Under the pieces are notes generated by a model. It was not told the origin of the DNA. It did not search any database and saw only the letters and a list, made by a program, of their open reading frames with translations. A stretch of DNA of 64,000 nucleotides from Jacaranda mimosifolia (lineage: Eukaryota > Streptophyta > Magnoliopsida > Lamiales > Bignoniaceae): NCBI GenBank assembly GCA_018894105.1, contig CM032133.1, forward strand, positions 9,252,501 through 9,316,500. The letters are read 5' to 3'. The position numbers were made by a program, and so were the translations under genes. Positions 43,966 to 55,640 of this stretch are shown here, piece after piece (positions within the stretch are counted from its first letter, which is position 1; each line of letters begins with the position of its first letter).

Positions 43966-46214
43966 TAAAAGCAAGTGAGACACTAAGATCCAATTATAAA
44001 AACTTCAAAAGCTAAATAAACTAGTTCTTACATGCTAAGTAGGATCAAATCATGCCTAAAATCTAAATTTTGATAGAGTGTTACCTTGAAATGCTAATAT
44101 CTAAGGAGAAAGTGGTGAACCTTTCACCAATCTAGAACCTGCCAAAAACCGTGCAGTAGGAATGGAACGAATTTTAACCTCATTAAAACTCCTCAACAAT
44201 TCATGAAAAAAAATATTGTGACCTCTCAACAACTTTGAGGAAACACAATAAAATATTTGGATAAAAAATATTTGTGGATCTCCTTGGAAAAATTCGCCAA
44301 ATCGATGCTCTGCTCAAGTGGATCTTCAAATCGCAGCAAACTAACTTGTTCGCCTCTATTGATATGATCCACACACCAACAAAACATCTAAATTCTCCTC
44401 ACTATAAGTTGGAATAGGAGAAGAAAATGATAAGGGTGGAGGCCGATTTAAGGTAGGGAAGAAGAAGAAGAGAGCAAAGCTTTCAACACATGAATGCAAT
44501 GCTTGCAAGGTGTTTTGGAGGGAATTGCAAAAGAATCTTATTCTTTCACACTTTCAGCAATGACCTATCCTCACACCCACTATATCTATATATAGGGTGA
44601 GGCTAGTGTGATGCCAAGTTGGCACCACACCTTTCTCAAGGTGGACGGCCAACTTGCATTGCCAAAGTGGCAAAAGCAAATTCAAATATAATTTGAATTT
44701 CATGTGCATCTTATTTACATTTGAAATCTAATTTCAAGCTAATTAAGGTACTAATTCAAATGAACATTTTATTTGAATTTTCCCTCCAAAATGTATTCTT
44801 CCCATTAATTAAATTAAACACTTTAATTTAATTAATTAACTCTTGACTTAACTCTTAAGTTAAACAAGGTTAACTTTATAACTTTTAAGCTTAATTTTGT
44901 TAACTTAACTCTTTAAGTTAACTTAACCAATTGGTGGTCACTTTGGCCCCAAATAATTAAGTCTATAATAATTGGTCTAATTTAACCTTTTAAATTAATT
45001 GATTTTAACAGTTAAATTAATCAAGGCAAAATTGACCTTTAAATTGGATACCTTAAAAATCGGTCCACTAGGAGAAATTCTCTAATTCTTAGAAAATTGC
45101 TCTATCAACGAGGAAGCCAATTGGATTTTAAGTGTGACCCAATAGGTTCTACCATTCATTGGACATAGGCTCACAACTCCTTGTGACTTTTTAGTATCAT
45201 GTATTCATTCATTTTAGTTTAAAATACTGTTAAACTAATCGACTCAATTCAATCAATATTATTAATTGAAGAGTACACAGTCTCTATGTTTGATGTCCAA
45301 CCTCAAGCCCAAGGAGCCCAACTAATTGGCCGAAATGAATGCTTTGGAGAGCTATTATAGCTCTACGCTTACCATGAAAATATTGTCCATCTGTCTCTTA
45401 TCTCCCAAAAGAGGCCTAGGGCAAGATATTTGTCGACTCCCTAGTAGCCTCGATAATATGTCTCTATTCCTAATGTTCGATTCCCTTATGTGACCTCATC
45501 TTTGGAAAACTCTTTTTCCAAATTGTCACACCTCCTTGCGCAACGATTTCTTGGAATTGATCATTATAAAATACATAAGAGATGCACTCGCCCTTCACAA
45601 AAGTGAGAAGTCGGATTACATCTTGGATCTCACAAACCTCCATACCAAGTAGCTCATACTCAACCTCAACCCGAAAGACCCACTAAGTGGTCAAGGAAGA
45701 GTCAAACCATGAGGACCAGACACAAGGTTAGTATGGATCCTCAGGTCAAAGGACTAATAATATGCATTGGCATAAGTTGAAGAACTTGCCACTACCGACT
45801 TGCCACTACAGCTATCTAGTGGATTCTCCGGTGGGCCTTCAGAGTATTGTTCTCCAACAAACACCTACTAACATACACCCATATCTCATATGATTGCTCA
45901 TGGAATAGAGCAATATCCAACTCTTGAATTTATGCATCATTAGTGCAAGTCTATCCAGATCTTAGATGCCTTATCTCGTAAGATCCTATGACCTGGAAGA
46001 TTTAAGATCACAAACGTGTGATACTTATTCCATGGTCATCAGACCAAGTCCCGCAGCTAAGAGTGATTAAGGGCGTCATCCAAATACAAGTGAAGTAATA
46101 ATGAGCATAAGATGAAGATAGCCATATGAAGAATATCATTCAATCAAGATTATATTTACAAGGAAATAGTTTTATAAGGCCAATCCTATTGGCTTGTCGA
46201 GTACTATTCCAACA
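43966..46214 (-). repeat. 3' LTR E of composite element M
   Basis: About 2.25 kb. The inner end is CCAACA at 46214; the outer end reads TAAAAGC where LTR G has TGAAAGC, one G-to-A change. It contains the TATA run (44581-44595), the palindrome at 44606-44630 with one mismatch, and the U3 inverted repeats (44800-45010). Confidence 0.9.
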
Positions 46215-46229
46215 ATCTCCCATTTGTCC
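46215..46229 (-). promoter_or_regulatory. Polypurine tract before LTR E
   Basis: The minus strand reads GGACAAATGGGAGAT directly before the LTR start TGTTGG. Equivalent tracts lie at 48613-48627 (LTR F) and 57113-57127 (LTR H, plus strand). Confidence 0.7.
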
Positions 46230-47088
46230 TAAAGTCAATGCCCCATAGTCTTAAGACCCACATTCTTTATGTTCTTCAAAGACCTTCTGCGTTAGGGGTT
46301 TTGTAAGTAGATCTGCTATATTCTCTTCCAAGCTAACTCTCTCCACTCGGATGTCGCCTCTATCAATGATCTCCTAGATCAGATGATATCGCCTTAAAAT
46401 ATGCTTAGATTTCTGTTGAGATCTTGGCTCTTTGGCTGGTGCCACTGCCTTATTTTTGTCACAATAGACAACCATTGGCTCAGCAATGCTAGGCACTACA
46501 TTTAACTCTTGAATGAAGTTTTTCATCCAAACACCTTCATTTGCAGCTTTTGAAGCCGCAATATATTTTGCCTCCATCGTAGAATTAGCTGAGGTGTCTT
46601 ATTTGGAAATCTTCCAACTTACTATGCTGCTATTGAGGCAAAATATAAATCCAGACCTGGATTTTAGGTCATCTACATCGGATTGGAAACTTGAATATGA
46701 AAACCCCTTTAGTTTCAGTTCTCCATTGCCGTACACGAAAAACAAGTCCTTAGTCCTTCTCAAGTACTTAAGGGTTATTTTAATGGCTATCCAGTGACTC
46801 TCACTAGGGTTGGATTGGAATCTAATCGTAATATTTAGCAAGTGTGCCACATCCGGTCTTGTACATTGAACTGCATACATTATGCAACCAATAGCAGAGG
46901 CATAAGGTATGTACGACAACCTTTTTTTTCCTGTGTCTTGGGGGCCATAGACTTGGAGAGATGAATGCCATGTCCCATGGGAAGAAATCCCTTCTTGAAT
47001 TCTTCCATACTAAACCTCTTTAGTATCTTGTCAAAGTACGAGGTTTTGGATAGCCCGAGCATCCTCTTAGATTTATCTCTATAGATAA
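46230..47088 (-). pseudogene. Partial reverse transcriptase and RNase H beside LTR E
   Basis: This is the 3' end of a copia pol. RNase H at 46374-46919 has RPDVAHLL, RRTKDLFFVYG, SWKISKQDT, EAKYIAAS and a KSKHI-x-x-x-YH end. The conserved YCDN motif reads YCDK. The C-terminal part of reverse transcriptase (IYRDKSKRMLGLS) is open at 46880-47088 and cut by LTR F. The upstream part of this gene is absent, which is the key evidence for the composite history of element M. Confidence 0.87.
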
Positions 47089-48612
47089 TGAAAGCTAGTA
47101 AGGCACTAGGATCCAATTATAAAAACTTCAAAATCTTACTAAACTAGTGCTTACATGCTAACTAGGATCAAATCATGCTTGAAATTGAGATTAGGATAGA
47201 TTGTTACATTAAAATTGCAAAATCCAAGGAGAATAAGGTGAACTCTTCACCAATCCAGAAACTGTTAGAAAATGTGCAGCTGGAGATGAGCGATTTTTGC
47301 CTCCATCAAATCACCTCCAAAACTCACGAAAAAATTAGTGGATCTGCTCAATACCTTGAGGAACTCTCAATAAAAAATTTGGACTAAAAATCCTTCTGGA
47401 TCTCCCTAGAGAAAATCACCAAATCGGACTCTGTGCAGTGGATCTCCAAACTGTAGCAAACAAAGTAGTTTGCCTCTATTTATATGATCCTCACACCAAT
47501 TAGATCTTCCAAAATCTCTAGCCTATAAGCTGGAATAAGGCCAAAATTAGCTATGGTGGAGGTCAATTTTTGGTAAGGAAGAAGAAGAAAAGATAGAGCT
47601 TTCAACAAATGAATGCAATGCTTGCAAGGATTTTGGAGGGAATGGTGGAGAATCTAATTCTTCACACCTTTTGACATAATGACTAGCTCTCTCTCTCTAT
47701 ATCTATATACAGGGGCTATAATGTGTGATGCCAAGGTGTCATCACACCTCCCATGAGGAGAAGGGATGGCCAACTTGCATTTGCTGAGGTGGCAAATGGA
47801 AATTCAAATCTAATTTGAATTTCACTTGCATTTTAATTACATTTGAAATCTAATTTCAAGTTAATTAAAATGCTAATTCAAATGAACATTTCATTTGAAT
47901 TTTCCCTCCAAAATGTGTTCTTCCCAGTAATTAAATTAAATAATTTAATTTAATTAATTAACCTTAGACGTACATAGGAGACGTACTCGCCCTTCACAAA
48001 AGCGAGGTGTTGGATTCCATCTTGTATCTCACAAACCTCCATGCCAAGTAGCTCATACCCAACCGTAACTTGAAAGACCTGCTAAGTGGTCCAGGAAGAG
48101 TCAAAGCATGCGGACTAGACATAAGGTCACCATGGATCCTTAGGTCAAAGGATAATAATAAGCACTAGCATAAGCTGGAGAATTACCACAACCGACTTGC
48201 CACTTTAGCTATCTAGTAGATTCTCCAGTAGGTCTTTAGTGCCTTGTTCTCTAACAATCACCCACTAATATGCACCCATATTTCATATGGTTTCTCATGG
48301 AACGGAGTAATATCCAACTCTTGAATTTGTGCATCATCAGTGTAAGTTTATCCGGATCTTAGATGCTCTGTCTCATAAGATCCTACGACCCAAAAGATTT
48401 AAGATCACGACAGTGTGAGACTTATTCCATGGTCATCGAACCAAGTCTCGTAGTCATAAGTGACCTAGGGGCTTCATCCAAATGCAAGTGAAGTAATAAA
48501 AAGCATAAGATGAAGATGGCCATATAAAGAATATCATTCAATCAAGATTGTTTTACAAGGAAATAGTTTTTAGAAGGCTAATCTAATTAGCTTGCTGGGC
48601 ACTATTCCAACA
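47089..48612 (-). repeat. LTR F, internally deleted
   Basis: Shortened LTR (1.5 kb) of the same family: TGAAAGC at 47089, ACTATTCCAACA end at 48612. About 0.65 kb is missing at about 47966, where the sequence jumps from the AT-rich inverted repeats (AATTAACCTTAGAC) straight to the CATAGGAGACG segment. The TATA run is at about 47697-47710 and the palindrome at 47723-47747. It is less like LTRs E and G than these are like each other. Confidence 0.85.
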
Positions 48613-48769
48613 ATCTCCCGCTTGCCCTAAAGCCAATGCCTCATGGCCTTGAGACCCATCTTCTCACGATGTTCTTCAAAGACCTATTGTATTAAGAGTT
48701 TTGTCAGTGGATTTGCTATAGTCTCTATCGAGGTAACTCTCTCCACTTGGACGTCACCTCTATCAATGA

Positions 48770-50215
48770 TCTCCTAGATCAAATGATATCGCCTCAAAAT
48801 ATGCTTAGATTTTCGATGAGATCTTGGCTCTTTGGCTTGCGCCATTGCCCCAGTGTTGTCATAATAGGCAAGCACTGGCTTGGCAATGCTAGACACTACA
48901 TTCAACTCTTGAACAAAGTTTTTCATCCAAGCACCTTCTTTTGCAGCTTCTGAAGCCGCAATGTATTCTGATTCAGTGGTGGAATCAACTGTGGTATCTT
49001 GTTTGGAACTCTTCCAACTCATCGCGCTGCTATTAAGGCAAAATATAAATCCAAAAGTGGATTTGAGGTCATCCACATCAGATGGAAACTTGAATCCCAA
49101 AACCCCTCTAGTTTTAATTTTCCATTGCCATATATCAAAAACAAGTCCTTAATCCTCCTCAAGTACTTAAGGATTGCTTTCACGGCTATCCAGTAACTTT
49201 TACCGTGATTGGATTGGAACCTACTCGTAACACTTAGCAAGTGTGCCATATTCGGTCTTGTACATTAGACTGCATACATTATGTTACCAATAACGGAGGC
49301 ATAAGGTATGCGAGACATCCTTTGTTTCTCTTCCTCTATCTGGGTGCCATAGACTTTGAGAGACGAATGCCATGTCCCATGGGAAGAAATCCCTTCTTAG
49401 ATTCTTCCATACCAAACTTATTTAGTATGTTGTCAATGTATGGGGTTTGGGATAGCCCTAATATCCTCTTAGATCTATCTCTATAGATACATTTTCCTAA
49501 TACGTAGGATGCTTCTCCCAAATCCTTCATGGAGAATTGTATAGATAACTATGCATCAGTACACTCTAACATTCCTACCTCATTCTCAATGAGAAAGATG
49601 TCATCGACATAAAGCACAATAAACTGCACACTACTCCCACTAGCTTTCTTATACACATGTGGTTTATACACATTTTTGACAAAGCCAAATGACTTGACTA
49701 TTTTTTCAAAACGTATGTTCCTACTTTAGGATGCTTGTTTCAGTCCATAAATGGATCTCTGGAGTTTGCAAACCTTTTGCTCACTCTCCTTGGATGAAAA
49801 ACCTTGTGGTTGCTGTATATAAATTTTTTCTTTAATGTCTCCATTGTGGAAAGCAATTTTTACATCCATTTGCCTTACCTCATAGTCATAATATGCGGCT
49901 ATGGGAAGTGGAATCCGAATGGACTTAGCCATTGCGATCGGTTAAAGGATTTCCTCGAAATCAATACTAGGTCTTTGAGTATAACCTTTTGCCATAAGTC
50001 GTGCCTTAAAAGTCACCACTTCTCCATCTACTCCAAGCTTTCGCTTATAGATCCACTTGCAACCAACGAAAACTATTCCCTCTGGTGGATTTACCAAAGT
50101 TCATACTTTGTTTGAGTACATAGAGTCCATTTCAAATCTCATGGCTTCAAGCTAACATCCCGAATCTATGTCCAACATAGCTTCCTCATAGGTCTTCGGA
50201 TCACTATCCAATTAA
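48770..50215 (-). pseudogene. Reverse transcriptase and RNase H of composite element M (broken)
   Basis: This RVT_2-type reverse transcriptase and RNase H is in several frames. The reverse transcriptase has MDVKIAFHNG and QPQGF at 49726-49932, an intact YVDD box at 49600-49611, and LGKCIYRDRSKRILGLSQTPYI at 49336-49530. RNase H spans 48774-49250 with SWKSSKQDT, ESEYIAASEAA and KSKHILRRYH; its YCDN motif reads YYDN. A frameshift near 49050 separates two open parts. Although short stretches are open, no single frame covers either domain. Confidence 0.9.
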
Positions 50216-50397
50216 CTCATTTCATGAAGGAATTCAAACATTTTGGGTTGCTTCTTGATTCAGTCCGACCTTCTTAGAGGTTGTGTGTGAGGCTCTTGTT
50301 GCTCATTTGTTTTCACCGCTTGTGGGATTTCATGATCATCTTGAACTTCATCAAGTTCAACAACAATGCAATTTCTATCAAATATAAATTCCTTTTC

Positions 50398-51290
50398 CTA
50401 AAAGTGGGCGTTCTTTGAAACTAACAACTTTTGTTCCGAGGGATCATAGAAATAGTAACCCAAAGACTCTCTTAGGTATCCCACAAATTCGCACAAGGTG
50501 GATCTACTAACCAACTTATCTCCCACTGCCCATATCACATAAGCAGGATATCCCCAAACTTTAAGATAATTGTAAGAAGGTGCTTTGCCATGCCATATCT
50601 CATACGGTGTTTTTGCACTGACTTTGATGGTACTATATTTTGTAGTATTACCATTGTGTTTAAGGCATATCCCCAAAAGGATATGGGCACATCGAAAAAG
50701 CTCATCATGGAACACACCATGTCTAACAAAGTACGATTTCTCTTTCAGCCACTCCATTAGTTGGGGTGTGCCAAATAGAGTCCATTAAGAGAGAATCTCA
50801 TTCTCGTTTAGATAGTCCAAGAATTTGGTGCTCAAGTATTATTCCCCTCGATCCAATCGAGGAGCTTTAATACTTAGCCCCAATTACCTTTCCACTTCAC
50901 TCTAGTACTCTTTGAACTTTTCAAAGGCTTCGGACTTGTTCTTCATAAAAAATATGTGTCCGAACCGACTACAATCATTGGTGAAGGTGATGAAATAGGA
51001 ATAGCCTCCTTTCCCACTAACTCTTAGTGGTCCATAAACATCTATACGAATCAAATCTAAAAGACTTGTGAAGCACTCCATTTGTGCTACAAAGAGAGCT
51101 TTGGTCATTTTTTCCTTTAAACAAGATCCACAAGTGGGAAGATCCTCAATGCCACTAACATTTAGTGCTTTGAGAGCTTCTTACTTTTTCATCCTATTTT
51201 TAGAAATATGTCTACGTTTTGCATGCCATAACATGGCATCATCTTGGTTATCTAACTTTCTTTTACTGGATTGAATGCACATTAGTGAAC
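50398..51290 (-). pseudogene. Integrase of composite element M (broken)
   Basis: The pre-integrase segment starts near 51200. The core begins in the open stretch 50902-51108 with the first catalytic Asp in IRIDVYGP. A stop and frame changes affect the second Asp region near 50840. The NGVAER motif with the catalytic Glu is hit by a one-base deletion near 50757. The C-terminal copia segment KTPYEIWHGKAPSYNYLKVWG is open at 50398-50640. The region would have bound and inserted the cDNA ends. Confidence 0.88.
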
Positions 51291-51299
51291 GTCGAGAAT

Positions 51300-51645
51300 T
51301 GAGTATGTACAATCCGTTCATTAATTACCTTATGCGATTTAAAGAAATATTCTTTAATGCTTTTAATACCCTATTCGATATGGAAAAATCAAATCCTTCA
51401 TTATCAAGAACAGGAATTGAAATAACATTCTTAATAGTATGGGGTATATAATAAACGATATCAAGTACAATCCAAGTATTCCCCAAGTCTAACTTGATAA
51501 CTCCTTCGAAGGTGGCCGCAACTTTTGCTCCATTTCCTAAGCGGAGGATCATATCCCCTTCATGAAGACTCTTTCTTTTTTTCATCCCCTGTGACGAATT
51601 ACAAAGGTGAGAACCGCATGCAATATCAAATACTTATGTGGAAGA
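51300..51645 (-). pseudogene. Protease region of composite element M (broken)
   Basis: On the minus strand the active-site segment reads VFDIACGSHLCN (about 51605-51640), matching the LDTACGSH pattern of copia aspartic proteases with Thr replaced by Ile. Downstream, an open stretch at 51325-51585 has LRLGNGAKVAA and a VLDIVYYIPHTIKNVIS segment, the usual continuation before the pre-integrase domain. Confidence 0.8.
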
Positions 51646-52470
51646 ATTAGTCATCATGTGCATTTCAATAAAGTACATACTCTTCTTAAGGGTTGCAAGG
51701 TAAGCTTTGTGATTTATCTTCCAAAGCCCATTTTCACCAAAATGAAAACAACTAGCTTCGATTTTAACCTTCTTCTTAACCCTTCCGGAACTTCTCTCGG
51801 GCTGCTTCCCTTTCGGGGAAGAACTTTTCTTCCTCTTACCTCCCATTTTAGGACCCTAGGGCCCTTCGACTTGGAGGAGGATGCAAGCATAAAGGGATTC
51901 TCATTTCTCATAGTTGCCTTTGCAGTCACAAGCGTGTTGATCAACTTATTAATCGTAACTTCTTGCTTAGACATATTGAAGTTCATAACCAATTGATCAT
52001 ACGATAGTGGCAATAACTGTAGGATTAATTCCACGTAAAGGTCGTTGTCCATGACCATATCTAACTGTCCAAGCTTCTCGATAAGTCTTGTCATCTTGAG
52101 GCCATGATCATTGACATTAGACCATTCACTCATCCTTATCTTAAAGAGTTCCTTGGACACAGCAAACCTTTCATGTCTATTTTGTATGCCATACAATGCT
52201 TGTAAGTGTACATAGATCTCTCGAGCATGCTTCATGTGCTCATGAGTCTTTTGAAGTTCATTGGACATGGAGGCCATCATGACACATCTCACTTGTAGAT
52301 CATCATCTACAAATTTCGTGAATATTTCACGTTGTGTGTCAGTGGCGTCATCACTAAGTGTGTCCATGAGACTTTGATTAAGGACGTAAGTCCACTTTTT
52401 AGACTCAAGAATTATTTTAAGGTTTCAATCTTAGAAGTTAGGCGTGGCGAGCTTATTGGTTTCCAATTGA
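51646..52470 (-). pseudogene. Gag of composite element M (mostly open, zinc knuckle decayed)
   Basis: This is the capsid gene. The start would be near 52470 (ETNKLATPNF), with a stop soon after. From 52367 to 51714 one frame stays open for 217 codons and covers the UBN2 capsid domain (TRLIEKLGQLDMVMDNDLY, MNFNMSKQEVTINKL). A frameshift near 51850 moves the Lys-rich tail and zinc knuckle to another frame (51634-51846). There the knuckle reads C-F-H-F...G-L-W...N-H, so three of four metal ligands are lost. It is the longest gag frame in the window. Confidence 0.88.
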
Positions 52471-52684
52471 TGCGGGTGGATCCTTAGCTATTTTGTTTGA
52501 AGATTTTGAAAATCTACAAGAGATAAAAAAAGAGTATAAGCGTTTGATTGAATTTGATATTAAAAAACATGTTCATGATTTTTCAAGCATGTTTTCCTCC
52601 CACTACTTTATCAAATTCTTTACCTCCAAGAAGAATTCGAGAAATCATATTTTATAGTGAGAATCAAGATCCAATGACTTGCAA

Positions 52685-52995
52685 GTGGACCCCCATAATT
52701 GAGTGCCATCCACAAGTAATTGAAGGGTAATCAACTTTTGCTAATTGCATCTCATACAACTCTGAATATATTTTGCCTCACTTTTCACATAGACCAACAT
52801 AACCGTGCGCCATCTATGGCACTAAGTGTTAAGTCGAACCAACCAATCATTCTTAGACTTAAGACGGGCACCACATCATCCCTCTTAACCGAGTGCCAAT
52901 GTGTGGGCATTCCCAAGTCAAAGTGCATCTTATGCTATGTGCATGCCCACAGCTTTCCTCCTAAGTGTGAACCATATAACCAAGTGCCATCACAC
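52685..52995 (-). other. Leader stem-loop array of element M (four hairpins)
   Basis: Hairpins: 52685-52713 (GTGGA/TCCAC), 52788-52818 (CATAGA/TCTATG), 52871-52906 (CCACAT against ATGTGTGG with one bulge), 52965-52995 (GTGTGA/TCACAC). Three loops are exactly 19 nt. In element sense the loops read TGGCACTCAATTATGGGGG, TGGCGCACGGTTATGTTGG, TGGCACTCGGTTAAGAGGG and TGGCACTTGGTTATATGGT. Stems agree in place with A and P; the loop centre (GGTTAT) is private to this element. Confidence 0.75.
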
Positions 52996-53718
52996 AAAAT
53001 CAGCAGCATCGTCATAGCTACACTATTGGTAAAAAGCTTGGATTAATATTTGAAAAACACTTAGACATTCTAAGATGAGGATTTTTGCTTACAAAGATCT
53101 CACCATTTTTATATTCTTATTTAGTTTTCTATATCCTAAGCATGCATCTCATACATCAATAGGATATTGAAAGCATAAATAAGTAAATGCGCCTAGCATG
53201 CTCCTAGGGTGGGATGACCATGAGCCTAACCAAGTGGTGCACTTAGACCATAGGTGCACCACCTAGTTGATTTTAAGTGGGTTGATTAAATCTAGCTATT
53301 ACATGAGTGTATCCCATACATTCATGGGTCTTCAAAAGTCTCCAGGCCTCCATGGCCTCTTTTGCTCCATGTAACTTTTACATGAGAAAGAAATCCTTAC
53401 TCCTAGTGCTTTTACTCTCACAACATTTACAAGGTAGAAATAAAGAAGCTTGTGAGCCCCAATTTTATACAACCCATTTCAACAACTTGAAACAAATAAA
53501 ATCAATATTATAGGCTCATGATCATCCCCATTCATTCATCATCCATTCAACAATTAAATGAACAATAAACAAATATGGAAATAGCAATTAATTCCAACAA
53601 TTAAATGCTAATCAAATTAACAAATAATTAGTCATGGATAACACTTATGCAATATTTGGAGATTAACTTTAACAATATTTAAGGAGCTTGAAAAATGTCA
53701 AACATAATTTTGAGAACT

Positions 53719-53735
53719 TGCACAACACTTGTGCA
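53719..53735 (-). other. Leader palindrome near the primer site (element M)
   Basis: TGCACAA/TTGTGCA with spacer CAC, identical to that at 4663-4679 of element A. Confidence 0.6.
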
Positions 53736-54336
53736 TCCACAACACATGATTTAACATGGTTGGGCTGTGAGTCTCGATCATTGCCCTACCAGTGTGCACC
53801 AAAGCCGGCAGCAGCCCCTATTTTGGGTCAAAGGCAAGTTAGGCCATTTTTGGTTCAACTTTTGTGCACCAAAAATGTTAGAACTCATTCTAAACATTAA
53901 ATCACACATTATAGACTAATTTCCAGATCTAACACACATTTTAAAGCTGGAAATTTAAGTGGTCAATCAAGCTTCAAAAATCAAGTTCAAGTAAGGATTG
54001 CATTCTTCAAAAATCTCCAACAGAGTTCCAATCACATTAGATCCAAAAATGATCAAAATTATTTTAACCAATCATCAACATGCTATATCAATATATAACA
54101 TCAATTAATTATAAATCAACATTCAACATTAATAGCTATGAATTAAAACATGCTAATAATATGAATTAACACTTAAAACACATATTAGCATGCTTTCAAT
54201 TCATCAATCAAAGAGCCACATACAACATCATCCAAACACTCCAATACATCATATTAATTGATAATTTGGTGATTATGATCAATTAATCACATGAATCAAT
54301 CATCAACAAAAAAATCCAAATCTAAGCATGATTTAG

Positions 54337-54348
54337 GCTTCGATACTA
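54337..54348 (-). promoter_or_regulatory. Primer-binding site of composite element M
   Basis: The minus strand reads TAGTATCGAAGC, a decayed form of TGGTATCAAAGC, two bases from LTR G. Compare the intact TGGTATCAAAGC of element J. Confidence 0.8.
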
Positions 54349-54961
54349 CTTGAAAGCAACTAAAGCGCTAGGATCCAATTATAAAAACTTCAAAGGCTAA
54401 ATAAACTAGTGCTTACATGCTAACTAGGATCAAATTATGCCTAAAATCTAGATTTAGATAGAGTGTTACCTTGAAGTGCTAATATCTAAGGAGAAAGTGG
54501 TGAACCTTTCACTAATCTAGAATCTGCCAGAAATTGCGCAGTAGTAATGGAGCGATTTTTAACCTTATTAAAAGTCCTCCAAAATTCAGTAAAAAAATAC
54601 TTCAACCTCTAAACACTTTGGAGGAAACATAATAAAAAATTTGGATCAAAAAGCATTTTGGATCTCCCTGGAAAAATTCACCAAATCGATGCTCTGCTTA
54701 AGTAGATCTCCAAACCGTAACAAACTAACTTGTTCGCCTCTATTGGTATGATCCACACACCAACAAAACTTCCAAATTCCCCTCACTATAAGTTGGAATA
54801 ATAGAGGAGAATGATAATGGTAGAGGCCGATATAAGGTAGGGAAGAAGAAAAGAGAGCAAAGCTTTCAACACATAAATGCAATGCTTGCAAGGTGTTTTG
54901 GAGGGAATTGCAAAAGAATCTAAGTCTTTCACACTTTCAGCAAGGACCTATCCTCACACCA

Positions 54962-55012
54962 CTATATCTATATATAGGGTGAGGTTGGTGTGATGCCAAG
55001 TTGGCATCACAC
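54962..55012 (-). promoter_or_regulatory. TATA box and 12-bp-arm palindrome in LTR G
   Basis: CTATATATAGATATAG (element sense) at about 54963-54976, and at 54988-55012 a perfect inverted repeat with 12-bp arms GTGTGATGCCAA and TTGGCATCACAC around one base. This is the most perfect copy of the promoter palindrome together with LTR K. Confidence 0.7.
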
Positions 55013-55186
55013 CTTCCTTATGGTGGGTGGGCCACTTGCATTGCCAAGGTGGTAACAGCAAATCGAAGTCCAATTTGAATTTCATGTGCATCTTAATTAC
55101 ATTAGAAATCATATTTCAGGCTAATTATGATGCTAATTAAAATGAACATTTCATTTGAATTTTCCCTCCAAAATGTATTCTTTCCA

Positions 55187-55640
55187 TTAATTAAATTAAA
55201 CACTTTAATTTAATTAATTAACCTTTGGCTTAACTCTTAAGACAAACAAGCTTAACTTTTAAGCTTAATTTTGTTAACTTAGCTTTCTAAGTTAACTTGA
55301 CCAATTGATGGTCACTTTGGCACTAAATAATTAACTCCTTAATTATTGGTCTAATATAACCTTCTAAATTAATTGATTAATTTAACACTTAAATTAATCA
55401 AGCCAAAATTTACCTTTAAATTGGATACCTCAAAAATCGGTCCACTAGGAGAAATTCTCTAACTCTTAAAAAATTGTTCCATCAACGAGGAAGCTAATTG
55501 GCTTTTGTGTATGACTCAATATGTTCTACTATTCATTAGACATGGGCTTACAACTCCTTGTAACTTTTGAGTATCATATATTCATTTTAGTTTAAAATAC
55601 TTTTAAACTAATCGACTCAATTGAATTAATCTCATTAATT
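55187..55640 (-). repeat. Series of U3 inverted repeats, LTR G
   Basis: Members with perfect arms: 55187-55217 (14 bp, spacer CAC), 55248-55266 (AAGCTTAA, spacer CTT), 55273-55296 (GTTAACTTA, 6-nt loop), 55326-55347 (AATAATTAA, spacer CTCC), 55375-55399 (11 bp, GATTAATTTAA, spacer CAC), 55588-55610 (10 bp, TAGTTTAAAA, spacer TAC), 55624-55640 (AATTAA, spacer TCTCA). Two further members of the series (near 55350 and 55455) are degraded. Confidence 0.72.

Noticed and set aside
52685..52995. CRISPR-like array (like elements at regular spacing)
   Set aside because: The repeats are hairpin loops with variable flanks inside a plant retrotransposon leader, not identical direct repeats with unique spacers.
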